Shown here: piece by piece, positions 1 through 8,488 of the stretch
Position numbering within the stretch: the first letter of the stretch is position 1
Layout of the letters: every line of letters begins with the position of its first letter
Source: Chelatococcus asaccharovorans
GTDB lineage: Bacteria > Pseudomonadota > Alphaproteobacteria > Rhizobiales > Beijerinckiaceae
NCBI RefSeq assembly: GCF_003201475.1
Contig: NZ_QJJK01000006.1
Location: 248,001 to 312,000, forward strand
Reading direction: 5' to 3'
Length of the DNA stretch: 64,000 bases
Program-made: the position numbers and the translations under genes
Notes under the pieces: model-generated
What the model was told of the DNA's origin: nothing
The model's input: only the letters and a program-made list of their open reading frames with translations
Databases searched by the model: none

Positions 1-116
1 CCGCACACCAGGCCTTGCGCCGATCCGACTTCGATGGAATCGTCCGCCACGATCCAAGTCATTGACTTTACTCGTCTATTATCGAGCGGAGGCAATCCGC
101 AGAAGACGGACATGCG

Positions 117-1490
117 CTAGCGTTTCAGCAGCGCAGGCGGCACCGTCTGTGGCGAGTTCAGATCATAAGTCTTGTTGAGCAGGGGGTCGAAGGGCTTGCC
201 TTCCGAAGCATCGAAGCCCGGACCGTTGGCCCCTTGAGCCAGTGCCTTCTGCGGCTCGCCCGGGCCGGCTCGCGTTGCATCGCCGCGAGTCTCGTCTTTT
301 GGCGGCTCGATGTGATCCACAGCCGGCGTCGTCGCGCGCCCGCTCGCCTCGATCTGGCGCCAGCGCGCCACGTTGCGATTATGCTGATCGAGCGTCTCGG
401 CGAAGGCATGCCCCCCCGTGCCATCGGCCACGAAATAAAGGTCCTTGCCCGGCAAGGGCCGGGCGACAGCCTCAAGCGCGGCGCGGCCGGGGTTGGCGAT
501 CGGCCCGGGCGGGAGCCCGTCGATGACATAGGTATTGTAGGGCGTCGCCTGGGTGATTTCGCTACGCTGGATCGGGCGCCCCAGCGTGCCCTTGCCGCCG
601 ACGAGACCGTAGACGATCGTCGGATCGGATTGCAGGCGCATCTTCTTCTGCAGGCGATTGAGGAAGACACCGGCCACACGCGGGCGTTCATCGGCCTGCC
701 CGGTCTCCTTCTCGACGATCGACGCCAGGACGACGAGCTGGTCGGGCGATGTGAACAGGGGGTTTGGTGTGCGGGCGAGCCACACCTCCTGCAGCACCCG
801 CTGCTGATCGGCCATCATCTTGTCGAGAACCTGCCGGCGCGATGTGCCGCGCGGCACGCGATACGTCTCCGGCAGAAGGCTGCCCTCCGGAGGGATGGTC
901 TTGATCTCACCGGTCAGGAGATCGTTCTCCATCAGCCGCGCGACGATCTGCTCGCTCGTCAATCCCTCGGGAATCGTGACGGGATGCAGCACGCTCTTAC
1001 CCGAGACCATCACATCCATGACGTCCTTGAGACTGGAGCGCTGCTTGAACAGATATTCGCCGGCCTTGATGTCGTCCTTCACGCCATAGAGATGCAGGCC
1101 GATGACAAACATCAGGGGATTGGAAATGACCCCTTCCCGTTCGAGCGTCTGGGCTACCGTCTGGCTGCCGCCGCGCACGGTCACGATCTTGTCGTCCTGC
1201 AGCGGCCCGGGGAGCTGGTATTCGAGCCGCCCGATATAGAAGGCTCCGCCGATGACCACTGCGGCGACGAGAAGGAAGGTCAAAGCTCCGCTGAGACGGG
1301 ATATGAGGCCGCCGCGGCGGCGCTCACGTCGGATCTGCGGCGGAGGTGGAGGTGCGGCCATAGGCTTGATCGATTCGCTTGGGCTACGGGGAGCGATGCG
1401 CAGAGCCCGCATCGGAGCGGACAAAGGTTTGGACCGAGGCTGGCGGTCGTCTCGGGGCGGGCGACCGTCTCTGCGATCATCGCTGTTCAT
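117..1490 (-). CDS. mltG: Endolytic murein transglycosylase MltG
   Basis: Membrane-anchored lytic transglycosylase that cleaves nascent peptidoglycan glycan strands and is thought to terminate their growth. The 457-residue protein has a long basic and proline-rich cytoplasmic N-terminus (about 1-60), one membrane segment (about 63-86), a LysM-like part and the YceG domain. The catalytic glutamate is E260 in the motif SIVEKETG. The last 80 residues form a low-complexity tail. In many Rhizobiales mltG follows fabF; here nothing recognisable lies upstream on the same strand for 450 bp, so it probably has its own promoter. ATG start at 1490. Family assignment is secure. Confidence 0.95.
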   Translation of the reverse strand: MNSDDRRDGRPPRDDRQPRSKPLSAPMRALRIAPRSPSESIKPMAAPPPPPQIRRERRRGGLISRLSGALTFLLVAAVVIGGAFYIGRLEYQLPGPLQDDKIVTVRGGSQTVAQTLEREGVISNPLMFVIGLHLYGVKDDIKAGEYLFKQRSSLKDVMDVMVSGKSVLHPVTIPEGLTSEQIVARLMENDLLTGEIKTIPPEGSLLPETYRVPRGTSRRQVLDKMMADQQRVLQEVWLARTPNPLFTSPDQLVVLASIVEKETGQADERPRVAGVFLNRLQKKMRLQSDPTIVYGLVGGKGTLGRPIQRSEITQATPYNTYVIDGLPPGPIANPGRAALEAVARPLPGKDLYFVADGTGGHAFAETLDQHNRNVARWRQIEASGRATTPAVDHIEPPKDETRGDATRAGPGEPQKALAQGANGPGFDASEGKPFDPLLNKTYDLNSPQTVPPALLKR

Positions 1491-1943
1491 GCGGAGGCTC
1501 TGCTCTTCCTCAAGCGACGGGCCTCACGCCCGACGACCAAACTACCGAAAATTGTGGCGAAAGCGCGCCTGTCCCTCACCTTTGGCGGCGGCAAGGGCGA
1601 TGGGATCACCTCTTAGCCGGACCCATAAGTCCCGACTCCGAACCACCATCGATCCCCAAATAGTACCTGTCCTTGCCGCGACGATCAATTCCGTTGGCCG
1701 ATCGCGTCATCCTGCAGGCATCCGACGCAGATCTTTCGACCGAGACGGCCCACGCGTGCAGAAGGAGTTGCGCCGCGCGGCAATGGCCGCGATACCTGGA
1801 GCAAGTCCGTCCGTTGCGGACTTGATCTGCTCAACGATAGTCACGCACATTCGCCTCAGAGCTTGGTGTGACATCGATGACCCGCTCAGACCGCCACCCG
1901 GCCGATGCCGCGCTGCACGGACACGACAAGATCAGGGGGAAAC
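1491..1943. other. Intergenic region between mltG and the lactonase gene
   Basis: This 453-bp divergent spacer holds no convincing coding frame. It must carry the mltG promoter on the minus strand and the promoter of the lactonase gene on the plus strand, but no clear -35/-10 pair was recognised. It contains one palindromic repeat (1798-1832). Confidence 0.5.
1798..1832. repeat. Palindromic repeat, copy 1 (GCAAGTCCG family)
   Basis: The arms GCAAGTCCG and CGGACTTG enclose a short loop. The same palindrome recurs at 3851-3904 and, inverted, at 5076-5129. It lies in intergenic DNA only. Confidence 0.7.
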
Positions 1944-2864
1944 ATGCTGACCGCCGCCTTTGAAGTTCTCGACGAGCGTTTCGAATCCCTCGTCTTTGGC
2001 AATGTGCATCTGGAAAAACTGTGGACCGGCAGCCGCTGGGCCGAGGGCCCGGCCTATTTCCCGGCTGGCCGCTATCTTGTCTGGTCCGATATCCCGAACG
2101 ACCGCTTGATGCGCTATGACGAAACGGACGGTTCTGTATCGGTCTTCCGGGCACCCGCCAATAATGAGAACGGCCACACCGTCGACCGCGAGGGACGCCT
2201 CGTCTCTTGCGAACATCGGGGGCGCTGCGTGTCGCGCACGGAGCATGACGGCCGCCGCACGGTGCTGGCGAGCCACTATGATGGCAAACGCCTGAACTCC
2301 CCCAACGATGTGGTCGTGAAATCGGACGGCAGCGTCTGGTTCACGGATCCGACCTACGGCATCGATTCCGACTATGAGGGCGATGCCGCGCCGTCCGAGA
2401 TCGGCGCCTCCTATGTGTACCGGCTATCGCGGGAGGGCGAGCTCGCGGCTGTCGCCACCGACTTCGTGAAGCCGAACGGCCTTGCCTTCTCCCCTGACGA
2501 GCGCGCGCTTTATGTCGTCGACACCGGCGCCACGCATGTCAAGAACGGCCCGCGCCACATCAGGCGCTTTGCCGTCTCACCGCACGGGGCGCTCTCCGGC
2601 GGCGAAGTCTTCGCAACCGCGACCGTCGGGCTGTTCGACGGCCTGCGCCTCGATACCGCCGGCCATATCTGGACGAGCGCGGGCGACGGCGTCCACTGCT
2701 ATCATCCCGACGGCACCCTCATCGGCAAGATCAACGTGCCGGAAGTCGTGGCCAATCTGTGCTTCGGCGGGCCAAAACGCAATCGGCTCTATATTTGCGC
2801 CACAACCTCGCTCTACGCTGTCTATCTCAGGTCCCAGGGCGCGTTGCGGCCAGACCCGGCGTGA
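1944..2864 (+). CDS. SMP-30/gluconolactonase family lactonase
   Basis: Predicted metal-dependent sugar lactonase (306 residues, six-bladed beta-propeller fold) that would hydrolyse an aldonolactone such as glucono-1,5-lactone. Candidate metal and active-site residues are E34 (AEGP), N121 (NSPND), the asparagine of KPNGLAFSPDE and the aspartate of LFDGLRLD. The ATG at 1944 was chosen because AGGGGGA lies just upstream; an in-frame ATG 39 bp earlier has no such site. No signal peptide, so probably cytoplasmic. A glucose-dehydrogenase-like SDR gene follows 168 bp downstream, and the two would act in consecutive steps. The natural substrate is inferred; other sugar lactones are possible. Confidence 0.88.
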   Translation: MLTAAFEVLDERFESLVFGNVHLEKLWTGSRWAEGPAYFPAGRYLVWSDIPNDRLMRYDETDGSVSVFRAPANNENGHTVDREGRLVSCEHRGRCVSRTEHDGRRTVLASHYDGKRLNSPNDVVVKSDGSVWFTDPTYGIDSDYEGDAAPSEIGASYVYRLSREGELAAVATDFVKPNGLAFSPDERALYVVDTGATHVKNGPRHIRRFAVSPHGALSGGEVFATATVGLFDGLRLDTAGHIWTSAGDGVHCYHPDGTLIGKINVPEVVANLCFGGPKRNRLYICATTSLYAVYLRSQGALRPDPA

Positions 2865-2921
2865 CGGCCGCCGCGCGCGATCGCGCCGACACATCGGGTG
2901 CAGCCTGCAATACATCAGGCG

Positions 2922-2987
2922 CAAGTCCCTCGCATGCCCAATTCAAGTCCTTCGCATGCCTAGTTCAAGTCCTTCGCATGCCCAATC
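2922..2987. repeat. Tandem repeat, three 22-bp units
   Basis: Three near-identical 22-bp units with the core CAAGTCCTTCGCATGCC sit between the lactonase stop and the SDR start. They differ at only a few positions. There is no spacer variation, so this is not a CRISPR. Confidence 0.85.
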
Positions 2988-3032
2988 ATTGGCTAATATT
3001 GGCGCCACAGGCGCAACACAACATGGACCGCT

Positions 3033-3851
3033 ATGACCCCGACATCCCAACGCCTCAAGGACCGTTTTGCCCTGATAACCGGGTCGTCGCGCGGCATAGG
3101 CCGCGCGGTCGCCGTTCAGTATGCTCGCGAGGGTGCGACCGTCGCTATCAACGCCGTCTCCGATAGCCAGGCCGCAGAAGACGCCCTTGCCGCCGTGCAT
3201 GCGGCGAGCGCGGAAGCGGGTTTCGGAACGCGCGACCATCGCGTGGTGCTGGCCGACGTCTCATCGAGCAGCGCGGTCGAATCAATGATCACATCCCTGG
3301 TCGACGGCTGGGGACGTCTCGACATACTCGTCAACAATGCAGGCATCCAGGCGTCGGCGGACAGCAACACGGTCAGTGATGAGGACCTTCAGCGAATCCT
3401 TGGCGTCAATCTCCTGGGGGCGGCTTATTGCGTGCGTAGCGCCATACACCATTTCCTGTCCAGGCCGGGCGGCGGCGTCGTCATCAACACCTCAAGCGTG
3501 CATCAAATTATCCCAAAGCCGACCTATCTTGCTTATTCGATGAGCAAGGGCGGCTTGGCCAATCTCACGCGTACCCTTGCTCTCGAATTCGCCGACAGGA
3601 ACGTCCGTGTCAATGCGGTGGCGCCCGGGGCCATCACCACCGATATCAATGAAGCCTGGGTCGACGATCCTCAGAAGAGAGCGGACGTCGAGCGCCATAT
3701 CCCGATGGGCTACGCCGCGAGCTCTGAGGAAATCGCCCCGATCTTCGCGTTTCTGGCCTCTGACGAGGCCCGTTACATCACGGGCCAGACCCTTTACGCC
3801 TGCGGCGGTCTGACACTATTTGCCGAATTCAAGACCAACTGGTCGTCCTAG
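3033..3851 (+). CDS. SDR oxidoreductase, glucose 1-dehydrogenase type
   Basis: Short-chain dehydrogenase of 272 residues. It shows the Rossmann motif TGSSRGIG near the N-terminus, the NNAG motif, and a catalytic Ser-Tyr-Lys triad in SSVH and YSMSKGG. The pattern SSVH, the block RADVERHIPMGY and the C-terminal YITGQTLYACGG closely follow Bacillus-type glucose 1-dehydrogenases (EC 1.1.1.47), which oxidise beta-D-glucose to gluconolactone. With the upstream lactonase this gives a two-step direct glucose-to-gluconate route, an inference from sequence and context. The TAG stop is the first triplet of a palindromic repeat. Other sugar or polyol substrates cannot be excluded. Confidence 0.87.
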   Translation: MTPTSQRLKDRFALITGSSRGIGRAVAVQYAREGATVAINAVSDSQAAEDALAAVHAASAEAGFGTRDHRVVLADVSSSSAVESMITSLVDGWGRLDILVNNAGIQASADSNTVSDEDLQRILGVNLLGAAYCVRSAIHHFLSRPGGGVVINTSSVHQIIPKPTYLAYSMSKGGLANLTRTLALEFADRNVRVNAVAPGAITTDINEAWVDDPQKRADVERHIPMGYAASSEEIAPIFAFLASDEARYITGQTLYACGGLTLFAEFKTNWSS

Positions 3852-3904
3852 AGCAAGTCCGTCTGCTGCGGACTTGCTCCAGACAAAAATTGACGAGCAA
3901 ATCC
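3851..3904 (+). repeat. Palindromic repeat, copy 2, left of XRE gene
   Basis: Palindrome with arms GAGCAAGTCCG and CGGACTTGCTC, followed by AAAAATTGACGAGCAAAT. The same composite occurs inverted at 5076-5129, so the two copies flank the regulator gene at 4465-5028. The preceding gene's stop codon overlaps its edge. Confidence 0.8.
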
Positions 3905-3943
3905 AAAAGCTTAAATGGAAGATGGCGATTCCATGTATGCCGG

Positions 3944-4021
3944 ATTTGCTCCAGGTCTTTGTTTCTACGCATCGTCTTCACGCGAACCGGTGTCCACTTC
4001 GCTCGAGAATGCTCTGGACGT
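3944..4021 (+). repeat. Rhizobial-type interspersed repeat, copy A
   Basis: Element containing TCTTCACGCGAACCGGTGTC and ending in GAATGCTCTGG. A close copy lies at 24013-24090, and a shorter version of the same GAGCATTTTC ... GAAAATGC palindrome lies at 27351-27399. This repeat type is common in Rhizobiales genomes. The remainder of the spacer to 4464 shows no gene. Confidence 0.75.
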
Positions 4022-4464
4022 GGGAACAATCGCGCACGAGGCAGGCGGACGCCCGCGCCCGGCAAGACAGCCATGCGTTCCGGGCGTGCCACGCCGGAGA
4101 CGCACGGCACCCAACGGCCATGCCGGGAAGGCCAAGCTGTTAGGATAGGCACTTTTTTATCCACCGATGCGAAGCTGCCTCCGCTCCGCTCGCGGCGGGA
4201 AGCCAGCATGTCCGAATCGATTGAGAATATCGGCAAAACGGTATCATAGTAATCAGAAGTAACGGCCATCTGGATCCATAGTGCGTTTGCACGACGTCCG
4301 GCCCCGACTTGCCACGACACATTCATCGCTATATGAAACACTCATTCAGCTGGTTCAGCTGGTTTCACTAGCGCTTGAATTTGCTGGTATATTCCCGGAG
4401 CTTAATCTGGACTCATTTGTCTCGGGGGGAGGAACACGCGTAAGTAAACAATGGATTCCCGTGA

Positions 4465-5028
4465 ATGGCTGGCAATAAAAGCCTGAATGACGAGGCTCTT
4501 GAACTGCGACGTCGGGGCGGACGTTGGCTAAGGTCGCTTCGTGAAAACGCTGGTCTCTCGCAGCGGGATCTCGCGCGACTGATCGATGTCGAATATTATA
4601 CATTCATATCACAGATCGAGATCGGTCGTGGACGCATTCCGACCGAGAAATATGCCGCCTGGGCAAAGGCGCTCAATATCGATGTCAATGCCTTCATAGT
4701 GCATGTTTTGCAGTATTATGAGCCACTTATCCATAAGCATCTGTTTGCGGATGCCGGCACCAGCGCGCCGGCGGCCGCCCCTCGCGAGACGCAGATCGAC
4801 CAGGACCACTACCTCGCCTTGAAAAGTGAAATTCGTGAATTGCAGCGTCTTTTGGGGAAGAAGACCTTGGAGAACGAGCTGCTGCGCGAGAAACTCTCCC
4901 AGCGCAACATCAGCTTGCCGCAGATGGTGAGCGCGGCGCCGGCGATCGCGATCGCCGACAACGATGCCGCGAAGCTCCTGGATGACGAGCAGGCCACGAA
5001 ACAGCGCTTCGAAGATACGAGCGCGTAG
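4465..5028 (+). CDS. XRE-family HTH regulator with IS3 OrfA-like coiled-coil tail
   Basis: Putative DNA-binding regulator of 187 residues. Residues about 20-76 form an XRE/Cro-type helix-turn-helix (LSQRDLARLI, then YYTFISQIEIGRGRIP). After a linker, residues 118-146 form a predicted coiled coil, EIRELQRLLGKKTLENELL, which strongly resembles the leucine-zipper tail of IS3-family OrfA transposase proteins. The frame has a stop immediately before the ATG at 4465, and a purine-rich GGGGGAGGA lies 33 bp upstream, too far for a normal ribosome site, so start and leader are uncertain. The gene stands alone, flanked by inverted repeats. Target genes are unknown; the fusion architecture is the notable point. 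Confidence 0.8.
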   Translation: MAGNKSLNDEALELRRRGGRWLRSLRENAGLSQRDLARLIDVEYYTFISQIEIGRGRIPTEKYAAWAKALNIDVNAFIVHVLQYYEPLIHKHLFADAGTSAPAAAPRETQIDQDHYLALKSEIRELQRLLGKKTLENELLREKLSQRNISLPQMVSAAPAIAIADNDAAKLLDDEQATKQRFEDTSA

Positions 5029-5075
5029 AGCCGTCCGGCCTGGATCGTATCGTCAGATACCATCTGAGCAGGTGC

Positions 5076-5129
5076 ATTTGCTCGTCAATTTTTGAGCGGT
5101 GCCAAGTCCGCAACAGACAGACCTGCTCC
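5076..5129 (-). repeat. Palindromic repeat, copy 3, inverted, right of XRE gene
   Basis: The reverse complement reads GAGCAGGTCTGTCTGTTGCG, then CTCAAAAATTGACGAGCAAAT, matching the composite at 3851-3904 in the opposite orientation. Confidence 0.75.
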
Positions 5130-5175
5130 AGTGGGTGTGGACAGTTGCCGGGATGAAGCCACCGGAGCCACCGTC

Positions 5176-5211
5176 GTCATTCCGGGGCGGGCCGTGAGGC
5201 CCCGGAATGAC
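5176..5211. repeat. GTCATTCCGGGGC palindrome, copy 1
   Basis: Short inverted repeat GTCATTCCGGGGC ... GCCCCGGAATGAC around a small loop, in the 3' region shared by the XRE gene and the BMP operon. Relatives occur at 19873, 22493, 33928, 43790 and 52564, always intergenic. Confidence 0.8.
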
Positions 5212-5273
5212 CACGACCTTCGGCAAGGCCGACGCGAGCAACTGGCCTCACCACCTCGGGAGCTGTGGCGGGC

Positions 5274-6344
5274 TTATTGCGGCAGCTTGTCGTCGATGCC
5301 CTTGACGAAGAAGTTCATGCTGAGGATCTGCTCGTCGGACAGGGCCTTGCCGCCCTTGCACTCCACTTCCGAGCCGTCCTGCTTGTAGACCGGGCAGGCG
5401 AAGGGATGGATGGCGCCGGATTTGATGCCCTCTTCCGTGTCCTTGGCGAGCTTCACCACATCCTCGGGCATGTTGGCGTAAGGTGCCATCCACACCATGC
5501 CTTCCTTCATGCCGCCCCAGGTGTCCTGCGACTTCCAGGTCCCGTCGAGCACCGCCTTGACCCGGTCGATGTAATAATCGTCCCAGTGATCGACGACAGC
5601 CGTCAGCTGCGTCTTGGGTGCGAAGCGCGCCATGTCGGAGGCTTGGCCGAAACCAAGCTTGCCACGCGCTTCGGCGGCCTGCAGGGGCGCCGGGCTGTCC
5701 GTATGCTGCGTGATGACATCCACGCCCTGATCGAGCAGCGCCTTGGCGGCGTCGGCTTCCTTGCCCGGATCGTACCAGGTGTTGGCGAAGACGACCTTGA
5801 GCTTGATGTCGGGATTGACGGACTTGGCGCCCAGATAATAGGCATTCATGCCCGCAACGACCTCAGGGATCGGATAGGCGCCGACATAGCCGATCATCCC
5901 CGATTTGGACATCTTGGCGGCGATTTTGCCCTGGACGTAGCGGCCCTCGTGGAACTTGGCGCCGTAGGTCGACAGATTGTCGGCGCGCTTGTAGCCCGTC
6001 GCGTGTTCGAAGCGCACTTTCGGATATTTCCGGGCGACCTTCAGGGTCGGCTCCATGAAGCCGAAGGAGGTCGTGAAAATCAGACCATGGCCCGTGCGCG
6101 CCAGCTGCTCGATGGCCCGCTCGGAATCGGCTTCCGGAACGCTCTCCACATAGGTCGTCTCGACCTTGTCGCCGAAGGCCTTCTCGACCGCCTTGCGGCC
6201 GACATCATGCTGGTAGGTCCAGCCGTGATCGCCGACGGGTCCCACATAGATGAACCCGACTTTGAGCTTCTCCTGCGCCGAGGAGGAAACTGGCGAAAGG
6301 CCAAGCGCGAGCGCCGCCAAGGCCAATGACATCAATTGCTTCAT
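5274..6344 (-). CDS. BMP-family ABC transporter substrate-binding protein
   Basis: Periplasmic binding protein (356 residues) of the basic membrane protein/PnrA-like family, whose studied members bind nucleosides. The ATG at 6344 yields a clean signal peptide (residues 1-23, cleavage near SSAQ). The mature N-terminus LKVGFIYVGPVGDHGW is the characteristic first strand and ligand loop. It is the last gene of an importer operon on the minus strand, 150 bp after the second permease; the wider gap may allow extra expression of the binding protein. Purine nucleosides are a guess by family; some Rhizobiales members are annotated for other small solutes. Confidence 0.9.
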   Translation of the reverse strand: MKQLMSLALAALALGLSPVSSSAQEKLKVGFIYVGPVGDHGWTYQHDVGRKAVEKAFGDKVETTYVESVPEADSERAIEQLARTGHGLIFTTSFGFMEPTLKVARKYPKVRFEHATGYKRADNLSTYGAKFHEGRYVQGKIAAKMSKSGMIGYVGAYPIPEVVAGMNAYYLGAKSVNPDIKLKVVFANTWYDPGKEADAAKALLDQGVDVITQHTDSPAPLQAAEARGKLGFGQASDMARFAPKTQLTAVVDHWDDYYIDRVKAVLDGTWKSQDTWGGMKEGMVWMAPYANMPEDVVKLAKDTEEGIKSGAIHPFACPVYKQDGSEVECKGGKALSDEQILSMNFFVKGIDDKLPQ

Positions 6345-6494
6345 GAAGGAACCGTCCCCGTGATCCCGAGCTGGAAATGATCGCGGGACACTACATGCGA
6401 GCCCCGTGCCACACAATTATTGTTCGGCGCACAGGCCTCACCGGCGCCCCCGTGACAGCCGCTTCGGCGAGCACCCTGGGCGCAATCGCGCGTC

Positions 6495-7412
6495 TCAGCG
6501 ATCCGGCGCGAAGGGCTGCCCGAGCGAGCCGGGTGCAACGGAGGCTCCCTTGCGCCCGAGTGACAGCAGCACGAGCGCGACGATCGTCGCGAGATAGGGC
6601 AAGGCGGCGAGCGCCTGGGACGGCAGGCCGAAGCCGGCGGCCTGGGCGTGCAACTGCAGCACCGTTGCCGCGCCGAACAAATAGGCACCGATGAGGAGGA
6701 CGCCGGGGCGCCAGCCGGCGAAAACGACCAGGGCAACGGCGATCCACCCGCGCCCTGCCGTCATGCCCGGCGACCAGAAGCGGGTATAGACGAGCGAGAG
6801 ATAGACCCCGGCGAGCCCCGCCATCGCCCCACCGAACAGGATGGCGAGGAGGCGCGTCTTCAGGACCGGCAGACCGAGCGCATGGGCCGAGCCGTGGTTC
6901 TCGCCGACGGCGCGCAGCGTCAGGCCGGCGCGGCTCCGCGCCAAAAACCAGGCCACGGTGGCGGTCGCGGCAAGCGAGATATAAACGAAGGCATCCTCGC
7001 CGAAGACAAGGCGGCCGACCACGGGAAGGTCGCTCAGCACGGGCAGGCTGAGATGCGCGATCACCTCCCGCTGGGCGCCGACGAACGGCTGGCCGATCAG
7101 GCCGGAAAGCCCGAGCCCGAGGATCGTCAGCGCCAGCCCGGCCGCGACCTGGTTGACCGCCAGCCCGAGCACGGCGATCGCGAAGACAAGCGCCAGCACC
7201 ATGCCGGCGAGGATGCCGCACAGGATCCCCGCGAGCGTGGAATCGAACGTCACCGCGCCCGCGAAGCCGCAGGCGGCGCCCATCACCATCATGCCTTCGA
7301 CGCCGAGGTTGAGCACCCCCGCCCGCTCCACGACGAGTTCGCCAAGCGCGGCGAGCAAGAGCGGGGTCGATGCCGTGACGATGGTGAGAAGGATGGCCTC
7401 GAAGATGGTCAT
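6495..7412 (-). CDS. ABC transporter permease (BMP/nucleoside type), second subunit
   Basis: Integral membrane subunit (305 residues) of the branched-chain/ribose-type permease family. It is strongly hydrophobic with multiple membrane spans and carries the family motif ERAGVLNLGVEGMM near residue 30. Its ATG overlaps the stop of the first permease by four bases (ATGA), so the two are translationally coupled. The two permeases are expected to form a heterodimer with the ATPase at 8478-10070 and the binding protein at 5274-6344. Confidence 0.92.
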   Translation of the reverse strand: MTIFEAILLTIVTASTPLLLAALGELVVERAGVLNLGVEGMMVMGAACGFAGAVTFDSTLAGILCGILAGMVLALVFAIAVLGLAVNQVAAGLALTILGLGLSGLIGQPFVGAQREVIAHLSLPVLSDLPVVGRLVFGEDAFVYISLAATATVAWFLARSRAGLTLRAVGENHGSAHALGLPVLKTRLLAILFGGAMAGLAGVYLSLVYTRFWSPGMTAGRGWIAVALVVFAGWRPGVLLIGAYLFGAATVLQLHAQAAGFGLPSQALAALPYLATIVALVLLSLGRKGASVAPGSLGQPFAPDR

Positions 7413-8488
7413 GCGGCAGCCCGACGGCCTGCCGAAATGCGCAGGCGATACGTGACGAGGGAATCGGCGACGAGGATGGCGATCAACAGGATACCCTGGA
7501 ACGCCCGCGTGAAGTCGAACGGGACGCGCAAGGCGATCTGGGCCGCCTCGCCGCCGAGAATGGTCAGCGCCATGGCGAGGCTCGCGATGAGGATGCCGAT
7601 CGGATCGAGGCGGCCGAGAAAGGCGACGATGATCGCCGTGAAGCCATAGCCCGGAGAGATGCTCGGCTTGAGCTGGCCGATCGAGCCGCTCACCTCGATG
7701 ACGCCGGCCAGGCCCGCAAGCCCCCCTGATATGGCGAAAACCGCCAGGGTGGTGGCCACCGGCGAGAAGCCCGCGAAACGCGCGGCGCGCGGCGCCTCGC
7801 CGGTCACGCGCAGCCGGTAGCCGAACAGGCTGAAACGCAGGATGAAGGCCGCAACCAGGACGACGACGATGGCGATCACGACGCCCGCATGCACCGTGAG
7901 TTCCCCGCCCAGCATCGGCAGGGTGGCGGAGGGATCGAAGGTCACGGTCTGGGGAAAGTTGAAGCCCTTGGGATCGCGCCATGGGCCGCGGACGAGGTAG
8001 TCGAGCCAGTATTCCGCGACATAGACCAGCATGAGGCTCGTCAGGATCTCGCTGACGCCGAAGACCACTTTCAGGCCCGCGGCGACCAGGGCCCAGAGCG
8101 CGCCGCCGACGATGCCGGCGAGGAGCATGGCCGGCAGCACCCAGGCCCCCGCGTCGCTGCCGTGGGTGATCAGGGCGATCCACCCGCCGCACAACGCGCC
8201 CACGATATATTGCCCCTCGGCGCCGATGTTCCAGAGATTGGCGCGGAAGCAGAAGGACAGGCCGACGGCGATGATGGCGAGAGGTGTTGCCTTGAGCGCC
8301 AGTTGCTGGAGTGCCCAGCCATCCGACAGGGATTGCACGACATAGACGTCAAAGGCGCTCGCCGGCGAGCGGCCCATCGCGGCCAGGATGAGGCCGCCGA
8401 TGACGAAGGAGACCGCAAGCGCCGCGAGCGGCGCAAGAATGCGCGCCGCGAGCGAGACGTTGCGCCGCGGCAAAAGTTCAATGCGCAT
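7409..8488 (-). CDS. ABC transporter permease (BMP/nucleoside type), first subunit
   Basis: First membrane subunit (359 residues) of the importer. The sequence FRANLWNIGAEGQYIVGA is the hallmark of YufP/NupP-like permeases that accompany BMP binding proteins. About nine or ten hydrophobic segments are visible, beginning after a short basic N-terminus. Its start lies inside the 3' end of the ATPase gene (11-bp overlap), and its stop overlaps the start of the second permease. This packing indicates one transcript with equal subunit dosage. Confidence 0.92.
   Translation of the reverse strand: MRIELLPRRNVSLAARILAPLAALAVSFVIGGLILAAMGRSPASAFDVYVVQSLSDGWALQQLALKATPLAIIAVGLSFCFRANLWNIGAEGQYIVGALCGGWIALITHGSDAGAWVLPAMLLAGIVGGALWALVAAGLKVVFGVSEILTSLMLVYVAEYWLDYLVRGPWRDPKGFNFPQTVTFDPSATLPMLGGELTVHAGVVIAIVVVLVAAFILRFSLFGYRLRVTGEAPRAARFAGFSPVATTLAVFAISGGLAGLAGVIEVSGSIGQLKPSISPGYGFTAIIVAFLGRLDPIGILIASLAMALTILGGEAAQIALRVPFDFTRAFQGILLIAILVADSLVTYRLRISAGRRAAA

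Noticed and set aside
1-116. Open frames at the left edge (a plus-strand frame ending TAG at 118-120, another ending TGA at 63-65, and a minus-strand ATG at 62)
   Set aside because: Too short to choose between, no ribosome site for the minus-strand start and no recognisable product.
2922-2987. Three-unit 22-bp repeat considered as a CRISPR remnant
   Set aside because: Units abut directly with no spacers and no cas genes are present.
4281-4478. Plus-strand GTG frame overlapping the XRE start
   Set aside because: No ribosome site, no family, and it runs through spacer sequence into the regulator's first codons.
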